This document shows positions 6,898 through 16,421 of a stretch of 64,000 nt of DNA, in pieces. The notes beneath the pieces were generated by a model, which saw only the letters and a program-made list of their open reading frames with translations, had not been told where the DNA came from and did not search any database. Origin of the DNA: Clostridium sp. CS001 (GTDB lineage: Bacteria > Bacillota > Clostridia > Clostridiales > Clostridiaceae); NCBI RefSeq assembly GCF_020443565.1, contig NZ_JAIZZN010000010.1:1-64000 (forward strand). The letters run 5' to 3'. The position numbers were made by a program, and so were the translations under genes. Positions within the stretch are counted from its first letter, which is position 1. Each line of letters begins with the position of its first letter.

Positions 6898-8469
6898 ATG
6901 AAAGCATTAGCATTAGCTTTCGACATGGGAACTCAAAGTGGACGTGCCATTTTAGTTGATACAAAAGGCAATATAGTAGATAAGGTACAGAAAAAATATG
7001 AAAAACCATATATATCAAAGGAACCAGGGTGGGCTGAACAGGATCCGGAATTTTATTGGCAGGTTATATGCGAATGTAGTTTGGAATTAAAAGAAAGAAA
7101 TTTAGAGATTTGGAATGATATTATAGCTGTAAGTATAACTACCATTAGAAATACTGTTGTTTGTGTTGATAAGGAAGGAAAAGCGGTTCGAAATGCAATT
7201 CTTTGGTGTGATCAAAGAGAATCAAAGAACCATCCGACCTTACCAATAGCAAAACTTGCAGCATTTAAAGTAATTGGAATGTTGGATACGGTTCAATTAC
7301 AAATGAAAAGTGCAAGTTGCAACTGGATTAAGTATCATAGGCCAAAGGATTGGGCAAAAACTTATAAATTCTTGCACATTTCCACGTATTTGATTCATAA
7401 ATTTGTAGGAGTATATAAAGATAGTAATGCCAGCCTTACTGGTCATGTACCATACAATTCTAAGGAAAGACGATGGCAGGGGGAAAATGAATTAACAAGA
7501 TGTTTATTTGATATTGAGCCGGAAAAATTATGTGAAGTTGTAAAACCGGGAACGATTCTTGGAACAATTAATGAGGAAGTAAGTAGGAAAACGGGAATTC
7601 CACAAGGAGTTGAGTTTGTTGTGACAGGGGCAGATAAAGGATGTGAAACATTAGGATTATCCTGTAATACTTCAGATAAAGCAGCCATTAGTTTTGGAAC
7701 TACAGCAACAATTCAAGTAACTTTAGATAGATATTTAGAACCCATTCCATTTATACCACCATATCCAGCTGTGATAGATGGAAGATATAGCTCTGAGATT
7801 TATATTACAAGAGGTTATTGGTTAATATCTTGGTTTAAAAAAGAATTTGCAGAAAAAGAAATGGAGCAAGCGAAAACAAAAGGCTGTAGTCCAGAAGAAT
7901 TATTGAACATAAGACTTACAGAAATTCCACCAGGCTGTGAGGGGCTAGTATTTCAGCCATTTTTCAGTCCCGGTATAGATACGCCAACAGCAAGAGGGGC
8001 CATTGTTGGATTTAACTCTTCCCACACAAGAATCCATATATACCGTGCAATTATTGAAGGAATTAATTTTGCACTTCTGGAAGGATTACGGGTAATTGAA
8101 AGAAGAGGTAAGTTCAAGGTGAAAGAACTGTATATGGCAGGTGGAGGATCACAAAGTGATGAAATATGTCAGATAACAGCAAATATGTTTGGATTGCCAG
8201 CACATAGGATACAAACACATGAAGTTTGTGGATTAGGTAGTGCTATGACATCATTTGTTGCAAAAGGAATTTTTAAAGATTTAGATGAAGCAGCGGAACA
8301 CATGTCCCAAATCAAAGATACCTTTGAGCCTGATATGGAAGAACATAGGATCTATGAGAAATTGTTTAAAGAAGTGTTTAGTGCTATATTTCCAAGACTT
8401 CTTCCAATTTATAAAAAGGCGGATATTTATCATAATGAAGCATTGGAGCTAGAAGACGAAGAAAAATAG
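6898..8469 (+). CDS. FGGY-family carbohydrate kinase
   Basis: The 523-residue FGGY sugar kinase has two actin-like ATPase domains: the N-terminal one starts ALAFDMGTQSGRAI (phosphate-1 motif) and the C-terminal one has GTTATIQV and AGGGSQSDEICQITANMFG (adenosine motif, about residues 415-435). FGGY kinases phosphorylate glycerol, pentuloses and related polyols. The closest fit (glycerol kinase, xylulokinase or other) cannot be settled here, but the GlpA-like gene 16 nt downstream suggests a glycerol-type or small polyol substrate. First gene of the operon, with AAAGGAG upstream. The C-terminus is slightly long and acidic. Confidence 0.85.
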   Translation: MKALALAFDMGTQSGRAILVDTKGNIVDKVQKKYEKPYISKEPGWAEQDPEFYWQVICECSLELKERNLEIWNDIIAVSITTIRNTVVCVDKEGKAVRNAILWCDQRESKNHPTLPIAKLAAFKVIGMLDTVQLQMKSASCNWIKYHRPKDWAKTYKFLHISTYLIHKFVGVYKDSNASLTGHVPYNSKERRWQGENELTRCLFDIEPEKLCEVVKPGTILGTINEEVSRKTGIPQGVEFVVTGADKGCETLGLSCNTSDKAAISFGTTATIQVTLDRYLEPIPFIPPYPAVIDGRYSSEIYITRGYWLISWFKKEFAEKEMEQAKTKGCSPEELLNIRLTEIPPGCEGLVFQPFFSPGIDTPTARGAIVGFNSSHTRIHIYRAIIEGINFALLEGLRVIERRGKFKVKELYMAGGGSQSDEICQITANMFGLPAHRIQTHEVCGLGSAMTSFVAKGIFKDLDEAAEHMSQIKDTFEPDMEEHRIYEKLFKEVFSAIFPRLLPIYKKADIYHNEALELEDEEK

Positions 8470-8484
8470 AAATGAGGAGATAAT

Positions 8485-10227
8485 ATGATTGCTACACTTG
8501 AAAAAATGTTACAAGAACAGTGGCCAGATTTTACACTGAATGTAGATATAGATAAGAGAAATATTGTTACAGTTACAGGAGAAGTAAAAGATTGGAATAC
8601 AGTTGTACAGGTAGGACATGCAATTGCAAAAGTAGAAGGTGTTAAAAATGTAGTCAATGAGATGACAGTGGGCGGGCTTACAATACCAAAAAAAGATTAC
8701 ACACCTTATATAATGGCAGGAAAAGAAAAGGGAATTGTAGAAGAAACGGATGTAATAATTATTGGAGCAGGAGTGAGTGGCTGTGGTGTTGCACGAACGT
8801 TAGCAAAGTATGATGTAAAAATTACAGTGGTAGAAATGGGAGAGGATGTTGCAACAGCAGCTTCTAAAGCTAATAATGGGAATATTCATGCAGGTCATGC
8901 AGTGCAGATAGGAACTTTAAAAGCAAAATTAAATATCGAAGGAAATCGTATGTATACACAATGGGCACAAGAGTTGGGATTTGAATTTCAACGTTGTGGA
9001 GCACTTGGTGTAATTCCATCAGAAGAAGATATGCCAGCACTTGATATTGCGTATAAGGTGGCAAAGACAAACGGAATAGATGTAGTTGAGAAAGTGGATG
9101 CAAAACGAGCCTTAGAATTAGAACCAAAGCTAAAACGTACAGGAATAGATATTAAAGCTGGAATATGGTTACCTAGTATGGGGGTTGTAGAGCCTTATGA
9201 AGTAGTGGTTGCACTAGCGGAAAATGCAGCGGAAAATGGAGTGAAATTCCGATTTAACTGTACGGTAGGAGAGATACTTGCAGAAAATGGGAAAGTAACG
9301 GGTGTAGTGACAAACCAAGGAATTATAAAGGCGAAATATATAATCAACTGTGCAGGAGTGTATTCCGATGAAATATCTGCTATGGCAGGTGATAAAAGTT
9401 ATACTATTCATCCTCGTAAAGGAACAATCGCAATTCTAGATAAGAATGCAGAACCAGAATTTGATTGTTTATGTGAAATTGTTTCTATGAAAGCTTTGAT
9501 GGCTCTGAAAAAGAATAAAGAAAGTAAAGGTGGCGGGATGTCTAGAACTCCTGAGTGGAATATTTTATTAGGACCATCTGCGGAGGAAGTTCCTGATAAA
9601 GAGGATAATTCTACATCACCAGATACGCTAGCATATTCTATAGGGCGCAATCAAAATGAAAATGTTAGTTATGGAAATGTTATACGATATTTTGCAGGTG
9701 TAAGAGCTGCAGATTATAAAGAAGATTTTGTGATAGAAATGTCACCAGTTACACATGGATTCATCAATTGTGGGGCAATACAGTCGCCTGGTCTTGCATC
9801 AGCACCAGCGATTTCTAAAATGGTGAGTGAAATTTTGATTCAAGACTGGGTGTGTGTTGGATATCCATTAGAAGAGAAAAAAAACTATAATCCAATACGC
9901 AAACCAAAGAAGAAATTCAGGCATCTATCACACGAAGAGCAAGATCAATTGATTAGAGAAAATCCAGCATATGGACATGTTATATGCCGTTGTGAAACTA
10001 TTACTGAGGGGGAAATAATAGATGCGATGCATTCCCCAATTGTACCAACTTCTATAGATGCTATTAAACGTCGTACTCGTGCAGGTATGGGAAGGTGCCA
10101 AGGAGGATTTTGTCAACCAAGAGTATTAGAAATATTGGCTCGAGAACTTGGAAAAGAGTGGGTAGATATTAATTTATCCGGTGCAAATACAAATATTCTG
10201 CTAAAACCAACCAGATCAGAAGCATAA
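8485..10227 (+). CDS. BON-GlpA-BFD flavoprotein (G3P-dehydrogenase-like)
   Basis: The 580-residue protein has three parts. Residues 1-65 resemble a BON domain (VTVTGEVKDW...GVKNVVNEM). Residues 85-480 form a DAO-fold FAD oxidoreductase (VIIIGAGVSGCGVA dinucleotide motif; related to GlpA of anaerobic glycerol-3-phosphate dehydrogenase). Residues about 500-555 are a BFD-type [2Fe-2S] domain with CRC and GRCQGGFC cysteines. GlpA-like enzymes oxidise glycerol-3-phosphate or a similar hydroxy-phosphate and pass electrons to partner subunits, consistent with the FAD/NAD protein and DUF1667 protein that follow. The N-terminal BON domain is not part of standard GlpA and may localise or dock the enzyme. 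Exact substrate unknown. Confidence 0.8.
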   Translation: MIATLEKMLQEQWPDFTLNVDIDKRNIVTVTGEVKDWNTVVQVGHAIAKVEGVKNVVNEMTVGGLTIPKKDYTPYIMAGKEKGIVEETDVIIIGAGVSGCGVARTLAKYDVKITVVEMGEDVATAASKANNGNIHAGHAVQIGTLKAKLNIEGNRMYTQWAQELGFEFQRCGALGVIPSEEDMPALDIAYKVAKTNGIDVVEKVDAKRALELEPKLKRTGIDIKAGIWLPSMGVVEPYEVVVALAENAAENGVKFRFNCTVGEILAENGKVTGVVTNQGIIKAKYIINCAGVYSDEISAMAGDKSYTIHPRKGTIAILDKNAEPEFDCLCEIVSMKALMALKKNKESKGGGMSRTPEWNILLGPSAEEVPDKEDNSTSPDTLAYSIGRNQNENVSYGNVIRYFAGVRAADYKEDFVIEMSPVTHGFINCGAIQSPGLASAPAISKMVSEILIQDWVCVGYPLEEKKNYNPIRKPKKKFRHLSHEEQDQLIRENPAYGHVICRCETITEGEIIDAMHSPIVPTSIDAIKRRTRAGMGRCQGGFCQPRVLEILARELGKEWVDINLSGANTNILLKPTRSEA

Positions 10228-10248
10228 GAGAGAATGGAGTGTTAGACA

Positions 10249-11493
10249 ATGAAAGAATATAAAGTGGATGTTGCTGTTATTGGCGGAGGGCCAGCGGGTT
10301 TGGCTGCGGCTTTAGAAGCAAAAAGACAAGGCACAAAACAAGTTATGATTTTAGAGCGGGATTATCAGCTAGGTGGAATTTTACAACAATGTATTCATGA
10401 TGGATTTGGAATACAACGCTTTCAGCAACGTATGTCGGGAAGTCAATATGCTCAAAGATTTATTGATGAGCTTTTAAATACAGACATAAAAGTAAAATCA
10501 GATACTATGGTATTAGATATTACAAAGGATAAAGTAGTATATGCTTGTAATAAAAAAGATGGGATGTTGAAAATCACCTGTCAAGCTATCGTATTAGCCA
10601 TGGGATGTAGGGAGAGAACGGCTAGTCAGGTATTTATTCACGGGTATCGCCCAGTTGGAGTACTTACGGCAGGAGCAGTTCAAAGATACATTAATATAGA
10701 GGGGTATATACCAGGAAAGAAAGCGGTTATATTAGGCAGTGGAGATATTGGATTGATTATGGCACGCCGTATGACATTGGAAGGGATTGAAGTCCAAGGC
10801 GTATATGAAGTTATGGAGAGGCCGGGAGGACTTACACGGAATATAGTACAATGTTTAGATGATTACGATATACCATTGCATCTGTCAACGACTGTGACAA
10901 GGATTCATGGAAAAAATAGAATAGAAGCAGTTACTGTGGCTCGGGTAGATGAAAATCGCAAACTAATTTCTGGAACGGAAGAAAGAATACCCTGTGATTT
11001 GTTAGTGTTAGCAGTAGGATTAATTCCAGAAAATGAAGTGTCACTAAAAGCAGGAGTAGAATTGGACAAGAGGACCAAGGGTCCCATTGTAGATAATCAT
11101 TTTATGACAAGTGTACCAGGTATCTTTGCTTGTGGAAATGTAGCAGTTGTATTTGATTTGGTAGATTATGTTTCTGAATCAGGAGAAATTGCAGGAAAAG
11201 GAGCAGCAGATTATGTTGCAGGAAACTTAAATTATAGCTTTGGATACAATGATGTAATTGCTGGTGAAGATGTAAGTTTTATTGTTCCACAACGGGTTAT
11301 AAAAGGAGAAAAGGAAGAGGAAACAACCTTCTTTATGAGAGTAAAAGAATCGAAAGACAAGGTGAAATTAGAAAGTATTGTAAATGATAAAGTTATTTTA
11401 TCAGAAACTCATCATTTTGTAGCACCGCCAGAAATGATAAGATGTCAAATGAAATTAAAAGATGATGGTGATGTATTAATTCATATGAATTAA
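10249..11493 (+). CDS. NAD(P)/FAD-dependent oxidoreductase
   Basis: The 414-residue pyridine-nucleotide-disulfide-type flavoprotein has an FAD motif IGGGPAGLAAALEA near residue 10, a second Rossmann motif ILGSGDIGLIMARR near residue 165 and the FAD-closing segment TSVPGIFACGNV near residue 285. Redox-active CxxC cysteines are absent, so it is an electron-transfer partner rather than a disulfide reductase. Proteins of this type sit beside GlpA-like flavoproteins and DUF1667 proteins in clostridia and probably couple oxidation of the hydroxy-substrate to NAD(P) or another carrier. It is in operon with both neighbours (21- and 19-nt gaps). Confidence 0.8.
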   Translation: MKEYKVDVAVIGGGPAGLAAALEAKRQGTKQVMILERDYQLGGILQQCIHDGFGIQRFQQRMSGSQYAQRFIDELLNTDIKVKSDTMVLDITKDKVVYACNKKDGMLKITCQAIVLAMGCRERTASQVFIHGYRPVGVLTAGAVQRYINIEGYIPGKKAVILGSGDIGLIMARRMTLEGIEVQGVYEVMERPGGLTRNIVQCLDDYDIPLHLSTTVTRIHGKNRIEAVTVARVDENRKLISGTEERIPCDLLVLAVGLIPENEVSLKAGVELDKRTKGPIVDNHFMTSVPGIFACGNVAVVFDLVDYVSESGEIAGKGAADYVAGNLNYSFGYNDVIAGEDVSFIVPQRVIKGEKEEETTFFMRVKESKDKVKLESIVNDKVILSETHHFVAPPEMIRCQMKLKDDGDVLIHMN

Positions 11494-11512
11494 TAGAGGA
11501 GGGAAGAAAATT

Positions 11513-11884
11513 ATGAATCAGGAATATATTTGTATTGTATGCCCTCGCAGTTGTCATTTGATGGTATCAGATGAACATGGAACAATTGAAGTAACAGGAA
11601 ATACGTGCAAAAGAGGATATGATCATGGCGTACAAGAATTTACAGCACCAGTACGCATGCTTACAACAACAGTAGCAATTGGAAATGCATATTTATCAAG
11701 GCTTCCAGTGATTAGTAGTATAGAGTTACCAAAAGAAAAGATGAATGAATGTTTAGAAGTATTATATGGCTTGCATCTAGAGGCACCTATTACATGTGGG
11801 GATATTATTGTAGAGAATATTTGTAATACCGGTATTGAAATATGTGCATCAAGAACTATGAATAGAAAGGGAGAAGAATTATGA
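11513..11884 (+). CDS. DUF1667 protein
   Basis: The 123-residue DUF1667 protein has N-terminal cysteines CIVCPRSC and a Cys in TGNTCKRG (about residues 6-40), then PITCGD near residue 96 and ENICNTGIEICASR near the C-terminus. The cysteine pattern suggests an iron-sulfur or zinc site. The family is consistently found with GlpA-like and NAD/FAD oxidoreductases and is taken to be a small electron-transfer or accessory subunit; the biochemical function is unproven. The stop codon overlaps the next start (ATGA), so production is coupled. Confidence 0.8.
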   Translation: MNQEYICIVCPRSCHLMVSDEHGTIEVTGNTCKRGYDHGVQEFTAPVRMLTTTVAIGNAYLSRLPVISSIELPKEKMNECLEVLYGLHLEAPITCGDIIVENICNTGIEICASRTMNRKGEEL

Positions 11885-13293
11885 TAGAAGAATTAAAAAA
11901 AATTGTAGGGGATGAGCGAGTATTAATAGAGGAAGCAGTTATTCGTGAAACGACAAATGACTATATTGGATATCGTCGTTTTGAAAGAATGTATGGATTG
12001 CAAAAAACACCATTAGCTTCTTGTGTAGTGCGAGTAAAAGATGTGGAGCAGACTTCAGAAGTTTTGAAATTTTTAAATGAGAATAAAATTAATACCATTC
12101 CAAGAACTGGAGGTTCTAGTGTTACGAAAAGTATAGAACCGGTAGAAGGTGGAGTGATACTAGATGGAAGTGATATGAATCAGATTTTAGAAGTGAATGA
12201 AAAGGATATGATAGTTACGTGCCAATGTGGTACACCATTGGAAAAACTTGAAAATTATCTTGAGGAAAGAGGATATACAACAGGACATTTTCCACAATCA
12301 TTACCCATGGCGGACTTGGGTGGATTAGTTGCAACAAGAAGTATTGGTCAATGGTCTACACTTTATGGTGGAATAGAGGATTTATTAGTTGGAATAGAAG
12401 CAGTTATGGCAGATGGAGAAATTATTCGAATTAAAAATAACCCTCGTCGTTCTGTAGGACCAGATTTAAGACACATCTTTTTAGGTAGTGAAGGCATGTT
12501 AGGATTTATTACAGAAGTTAGTGTAAAGATATTCAAATACAGACCAGAAGAACGTTGGATGTGTGCTTATGCAATTAAAGGAATGCATCAAGGATTAGAT
12601 TTTTTAAGAGATATTATGGTATCAGGATATAAAGCAGCGGTTGTAAGACTACATGATCCATTAGAAGTAGTGTTACAGCATGGAGGTGTTGCTCCAGAAG
12701 GATATGCAATGGTTCTATTACTTGCAGAAGGGCCTGCGCCTATTACCAAGGCAACAGGGGAAGCAATTAACGAGATGATTAAGAAATATGACCACATTGT
12801 TTTGGGAGAAAAACCTGTACAATCATGGATTGTACATAGAAATGATGTATGTAATACCATAGATAATGATCCATACTGTCAACAAGGATTAGTGGCGGAT
12901 ACTTGTGAAATATCGGCTTGTTGGTCTAAAATTGGGAAAATATATGATGCAGTAACAAAACGAGTAGCACAAGAAATGTCAAATCTATATGGCATTGGAG
13001 GACACTCTTCTCATAGTTATATGCAAGGAACCAATATTTATTTCCAATTTGCCTTTAAATCTAGAGGCGTAGAAACAGTGGAAGAAGACTATATGCGTAT
13101 AATTAGAATTATTATGGAAGAAACATTAAAAGAAGATGGAAGTATTGCACATCATCACGGCTCTGGAAAGTACCGTACACAGTGGATGCCACGAGAGCAT
13201 GGTACATCATATTCCTTGATGTATAAACTAAAAGAGGCAATGGATCCAAACTATATCTTAAATAAAGGAGTACTATTGGTAGATAAAAAATAA
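11881..13293 (+). CDS. FAD-linked oxidase, alkyl-DHAP synthase / D-lactate dehydrogenase superfamily
   Basis: The 470-residue PCMH-type FAD enzyme has FAD-binding loops RTGGSSVTKS (about residue 78), LGGLVATRSIGQWSTLYGG (about 146-164) and GSEGMLGFITEVSVKIF (about 200-216), and a C-terminal catalytic domain with SIAHHHGSGKYR (about 420-431). The HHHG motif and overall look resemble alkyldihydroxyacetonephosphate synthase, but the ETF pair immediately downstream fits an FAD-linked hydroxy-acid dehydrogenase donating electrons to ETF. I favour the dehydrogenase reading by context and cannot name the substrate. The gene overlaps the DUF1667 gene by 4 bp. Confidence 0.75.
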   Translation: MIEELKKIVGDERVLIEEAVIRETTNDYIGYRRFERMYGLQKTPLASCVVRVKDVEQTSEVLKFLNENKINTIPRTGGSSVTKSIEPVEGGVILDGSDMNQILEVNEKDMIVTCQCGTPLEKLENYLEERGYTTGHFPQSLPMADLGGLVATRSIGQWSTLYGGIEDLLVGIEAVMADGEIIRIKNNPRRSVGPDLRHIFLGSEGMLGFITEVSVKIFKYRPEERWMCAYAIKGMHQGLDFLRDIMVSGYKAAVVRLHDPLEVVLQHGGVAPEGYAMVLLLAEGPAPITKATGEAINEMIKKYDHIVLGEKPVQSWIVHRNDVCNTIDNDPYCQQGLVADTCEISACWSKIGKIYDAVTKRVAQEMSNLYGIGGHSSHSYMQGTNIYFQFAFKSRGVETVEEDYMRIIRIIMEETLKEDGSIAHHHGSGKYRTQWMPREHGTSYSLMYKLKEAMDPNYILNKGVLLVDKK

Positions 13294-13310
13294 AATAATA
13301 TATAAACAAA

Positions 13311-13333
13311 AGCTCTCAGGATATCTGAGAGCT
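13311..13333 (+). terminator. Hairpin between the oxidase and the first etfB
   Basis: Perfect arms AGCTCTCAG and CTGAGAGCT with a 5-nt loop. Only a weak T-run follows, so it is likely a partial attenuator or mRNA-processing/stability hairpin inside the operon. Confidence 0.55.
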
Positions 13334-13374
13334 TATTGTGCAATTATTGAGACTGGAAGGCAGGAGAGAAATCC

Positions 13375-14151
13375 TTGAAAGTTATAGTGTGTTTTAAAGA
13401 ATTACATGATTTAGAAAAGATGATTCCAAGTGATTGGCAGGTGTTTAACAAGGAACCTGATGTCAGTTATGTAGGAAGGATTATCAATTGTTTTGACGAG
13501 ATAGCATTGGAACTTGCACTAAGAATGAAGGATGAGGAAGAGCATGTAACGTGTATTGCCGTTACGGTAGGAAATATTTCAAAAATAGCGGCGAAAAAAA
13601 TATATGCATCAGGATATGATGAAGTAGTGTGCTTACACTGTGAGGGGCAGGAATTTAACCCGAAACTTATAGCGGAAACATTAGCTGAATTTATAAAAAA
13701 AGAACAACCAGACTTAATATTAACAGGAAAGCAAGCAGGATACATGGATAGCGGACAGGTTCCAGGGTATTTAGCAAATGAATTAAAACTACCATTGATT
13801 TTAGACGTTGTTACATGTCAACACAAAAAAGAAACATGTGAAGTGACCCATGAATGTGAACAAGGAAGATATATAACAGAGGTTATGTTTCCAGTATTAC
13901 TAAGTGTTAGTAATAGTGAAATACCAGGACTTCGATTAGCAACTTTAAAAGAACAATTGGTAGCAGGAAAAAGAAGGGTTACAAATGAGAGGGTGAAAGA
14001 TATTTATCCTATGGAATATTGTTTGCATCCAAAACCAATCTGTAATTGTCATTACGTAGGAGGTGGCTTAGATGAACAATGTAGCATCATTTTGAAATAT
14101 ATAAGTGAGGTGGAAAAGGATGAAAACATTATTAGTAGGAGTAGCAAGTAA
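13375..14151 (+). CDS. etfB: Electron transfer flavoprotein beta subunit (first copy)
   Basis: The 258-residue EtfB opens with MKVIVCFKE and contains GKQAGYMDSGQVPGYLA (about residues 121-137), the family signature region around the nucleotide site. It starts at TTG 13375 preceded by AGGAGA. ETF heterodimers carry electrons from flavin dehydrogenases, and some clostridial ones bifurcate electrons to ferredoxin and NAD. The C-terminus is unusual in carrying Cys-rich CNCHYVGGG. It is paired with the etfA that overlaps its end. Confidence 0.85.
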   Translation: MKVIVCFKELHDLEKMIPSDWQVFNKEPDVSYVGRIINCFDEIALELALRMKDEEEHVTCIAVTVGNISKIAAKKIYASGYDEVVCLHCEGQEFNPKLIAETLAEFIKKEQPDLILTGKQAGYMDSGQVPGYLANELKLPLILDVVTCQHKKETCEVTHECEQGRYITEVMFPVLLSVSNSEIPGLRLATLKEQLVAGKRRVTNERVKDIYPMEYCLHPKPICNCHYVGGGLDEQCSIILKYISEVEKDENIISRSSK

Positions 14152-15076
14152 TCATATATCTCTTGATATACAAAGAATGATGGAAACCTTGTCAATTACA
14201 CAAAGTGATGAAGTAACAATATGCATATTAGAAAGCTACGAAGGAATGAAAATACATTTGCCTGAGGGCAAATTATCAATATTTGGTTTGCCTAAAATAA
14301 AGTTTATCCTTGCAAGGTCTGAAACATATGCAACAGCACTTTCTAACCACTGTCAAAATGAGAATATTCAAAGTGTTTGTTTTTTGGAATCTACATTAAG
14401 TCGTGGAATTGCAGGGAAATTGAGCTATAGTTTACACTATGACTGGTTTTCAAATGTAGAAAAAGTAGAAAGGCAAGAAAATAATTTTATCTTTTATAAA
14501 AGAGTTATGGAGGCAAATATAATAGCAGAAATAGTAACAAAAAAACCAGTAGTTATTACTATTGCACAGGGGAAATGCAGAAACAACGTAGAAATGAAAG
14601 AATATATAGTGGGAACAGAAGAAGTAGAAGAAATAAGTAATTGGATTGTTTCAGAAAAAATTCAAATGAAAGATAAGGAAAGTTTTTTAGAAAATGCAAC
14701 ACTTTTATTTGTTGCAGGTAGAGGGATTGGAAGTAAGGGAAATTATAAAAGATTAGTACAATTGGCAGAAAAATTTGGAGCCAAGGTAGGAGTTACAAAA
14801 GCTTTGGTTTTAAATGGATGGGGCAAGTCACAACTTATGCTTGGACAATCTGGTATTATTGCTTCACCAGAAATTTGTATTACATTTGGTGTTGCAGGTG
14901 CAGGTCCATTTTTAGTAGGAATTGAACAATCTAAAAAGATTATTGCAATCAACAATGATACAAGTGCAGGAATTTTTAAAGTGGCACATTGTGGTATTGT
15001 TGCAGATTGTGAAGATATATTAACAGCATTAGAAAAAAGTAGTATGCATAAGGAGGATGGAGATGCAGGAAGTTAG
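14120..15076 (+). CDS. etfA: Electron transfer flavoprotein alpha subunit (first copy)
   Basis: The EtfA of about 318 residues has the C-terminal FAD domain clearly visible: VAGRGIGSKGNYKRLVQLA, then LNGWGKSQLMLGQSG and PEICITFGVAGAGPFLVGI (about residues 195-285). It lacks an N-terminal ferredoxin domain. The start at ATG 14120 is chosen over 14105 because a GAGGTGG-type site precedes it; both overlap the end of etfB. The gene overlaps the next FAD-linked oxidase by 20 bp, so dehydrogenase and ETF are probably made together. Confidence 0.85.
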   Translation: MKTLLVGVASNHISLDIQRMMETLSITQSDEVTICILESYEGMKIHLPEGKLSIFGLPKIKFILARSETYATALSNHCQNENIQSVCFLESTLSRGIAGKLSYSLHYDWFSNVEKVERQENNFIFYKRVMEANIIAEIVTKKPVVITIAQGKCRNNVEMKEYIVGTEEVEEISNWIVSEKIQMKDKESFLENATLLFVAGRGIGSKGNYKRLVQLAEKFGAKVGVTKALVLNGWGKSQLMLGQSGIIASPEICITFGVAGAGPFLVGIEQSKKIIAINNDTSAGIFKVAHCGIVADCEDILTALEKSSMHKEDGDAGS

Positions 15077-16421
15077 AGATGAATCAAGAATGGTTGGATG
15101 GTGTGAGACGATACAATATCCACAGACAATAGAGGAAATCCAAAAACTGATAGAAACTTGTAGAAAATCAAAACAAAGGATAACTATAGCAGGAGGAAAA
15201 ACTGGAATTGCAGGGGGATGTATTCCCCAAGGCGGATATTTGCTTTGTACAGAAAAATATAAAAATATTCGGTTAGAGGGAGAAGATAAGGTTACGGTAT
15301 CAGCGGGAGTAACACTAGAAGAATTACAAATATATCTTAGAAAGAATCATACTCTTTATTTTGCACCGAATCCAACAGAGAAAACGGCAACACTTTGTGG
15401 ACTTTTTGCTTGTAATGGAGCTGGTGGAAATCGAAGAAAACATGGGACAGTTGCCAATAATGTAGAAGCCATTACTGTTGTAAATGGTAATGGAGAATGC
15501 ATGAACGTACAAAGAGGAGAATGTCTTGAATGGGGAGTAGACATTATAGATTTATTTAGTGGTAGTGAGGGACAACTAGGAATAGTTACGGATATAACCC
15601 TAAAGTTGAAACAAAGAGAAAGCCTTTTGGCTTTGATGGCTTTTTTTGAAAGTGAGGAAGAAGCATTAGCATACATCCAAAGCCTACAACAGTGGGAGTA
15701 TGAAAATAATAATCAGAAGATAATAGAAGAATGTGAATTTTTTGATGCAAAGACTTTGGGGCTATTAGAGCAAAAGAAAAAAAGTGTAGAACAATTGAAG
15801 TGGGTTCCAGATTTTCCAGAAGGATTAGTTTGTGGGATTTATGTGATTTTATCAAGTAATGATGATGAAAGACTAGAAAATACAATGATGGAATTATATG
15901 AACGATATCTTGAATGTGGAGGAAAGGATGAATATACTTGGGGATTAGAAGGCCTAGAAGAAGTTGAAAAATTATATAAATTACGTCATTGTGTACCGGA
16001 ATTACTAAATGCAAAATTAGATAAATATTCAAACCAGAGTGAAAGAATGGAAAAGATGGGGACAGATTTCACGGTAGATAAATCATTTATAGAGTATAAA
16101 AAAGAGATTGCAAAGGATGGAATAGAAGGGTATATTTTTGGACATTGTTTAGACAATCATTATCATATAGATCTGTTTCCTCATACATTAGAGGAAAAGG
16201 AAATTGTACAAAAATTGTTGGAAGGATTGTACCAAGAGGTAAAGGAAAAAGAGGGATTGGTTGTTACAGAAAATGGAGTGGGGCAATTGAAACAATCCTT
16301 TGTATCTGAAATTATATCGGAGAAAACAAGGATAGAAAGACAGCGTATGAAGAGCTATTTTGATAGTGATGGTATATTAGGAAAATCAATGGCAATATGG
16401 AGTGGAGAAATATGCATATAG
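15057..16421 (+). CDS. FAD-linked oxidase, GlcD/D-lactate dehydrogenase-like
   Basis: The 454-residue PCMH-type flavoenzyme has an FAD P-loop region IAGGKTGIAGGCIPQGG (about residues 44-60), ATLCGLFACNGAGGNRRKHG (about 111-130) and SGSEGQLGIVTDITLKL (about 170-186). The C-terminal half contains HCLDNHYHIDLF and TENGVGQLK, the metal/substrate-binding region of D-2-hydroxyacid dehydrogenases. It lies between two ETF pairs with overlaps on both sides, as in LctBCD-type lactate dehydrogenase/ETF complexes. It is likely a 2-hydroxyacid dehydrogenase reducing an ETF; the substrate is not predictable. Confidence 0.8.
   Translation: MEMQEVRDESRMVGWCETIQYPQTIEEIQKLIETCRKSKQRITIAGGKTGIAGGCIPQGGYLLCTEKYKNIRLEGEDKVTVSAGVTLEELQIYLRKNHTLYFAPNPTEKTATLCGLFACNGAGGNRRKHGTVANNVEAITVVNGNGECMNVQRGECLEWGVDIIDLFSGSEGQLGIVTDITLKLKQRESLLALMAFFESEEEALAYIQSLQQWEYENNNQKIIEECEFFDAKTLGLLEQKKKSVEQLKWVPDFPEGLVCGIYVILSSNDDERLENTMMELYERYLECGGKDEYTWGLEGLEEVEKLYKLRHCVPELLNAKLDKYSNQSERMEKMGTDFTVDKSFIEYKKEIAKDGIEGYIFGHCLDNHYHIDLFPHTLEEKEIVQKLLEGLYQEVKEKEGLVVTENGVGQLKQSFVSEIISEKTRIERQRMKSYFDSDGILGKSMAIWSGEICI

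Noticed and set aside
11881-13293. Ether-lipid alkyl-DHAP synthase as firm call
   Set aside because: The HHHG motif fits, but the ETF pair and catabolic operon argue for a dehydrogenase, so only the superfamily is claimed.
15586-16032. 148-codon minus-strand frame inside the GlcD-like gene
   Set aside because: Antisense shadow of a well-supported coding region with no own signals.
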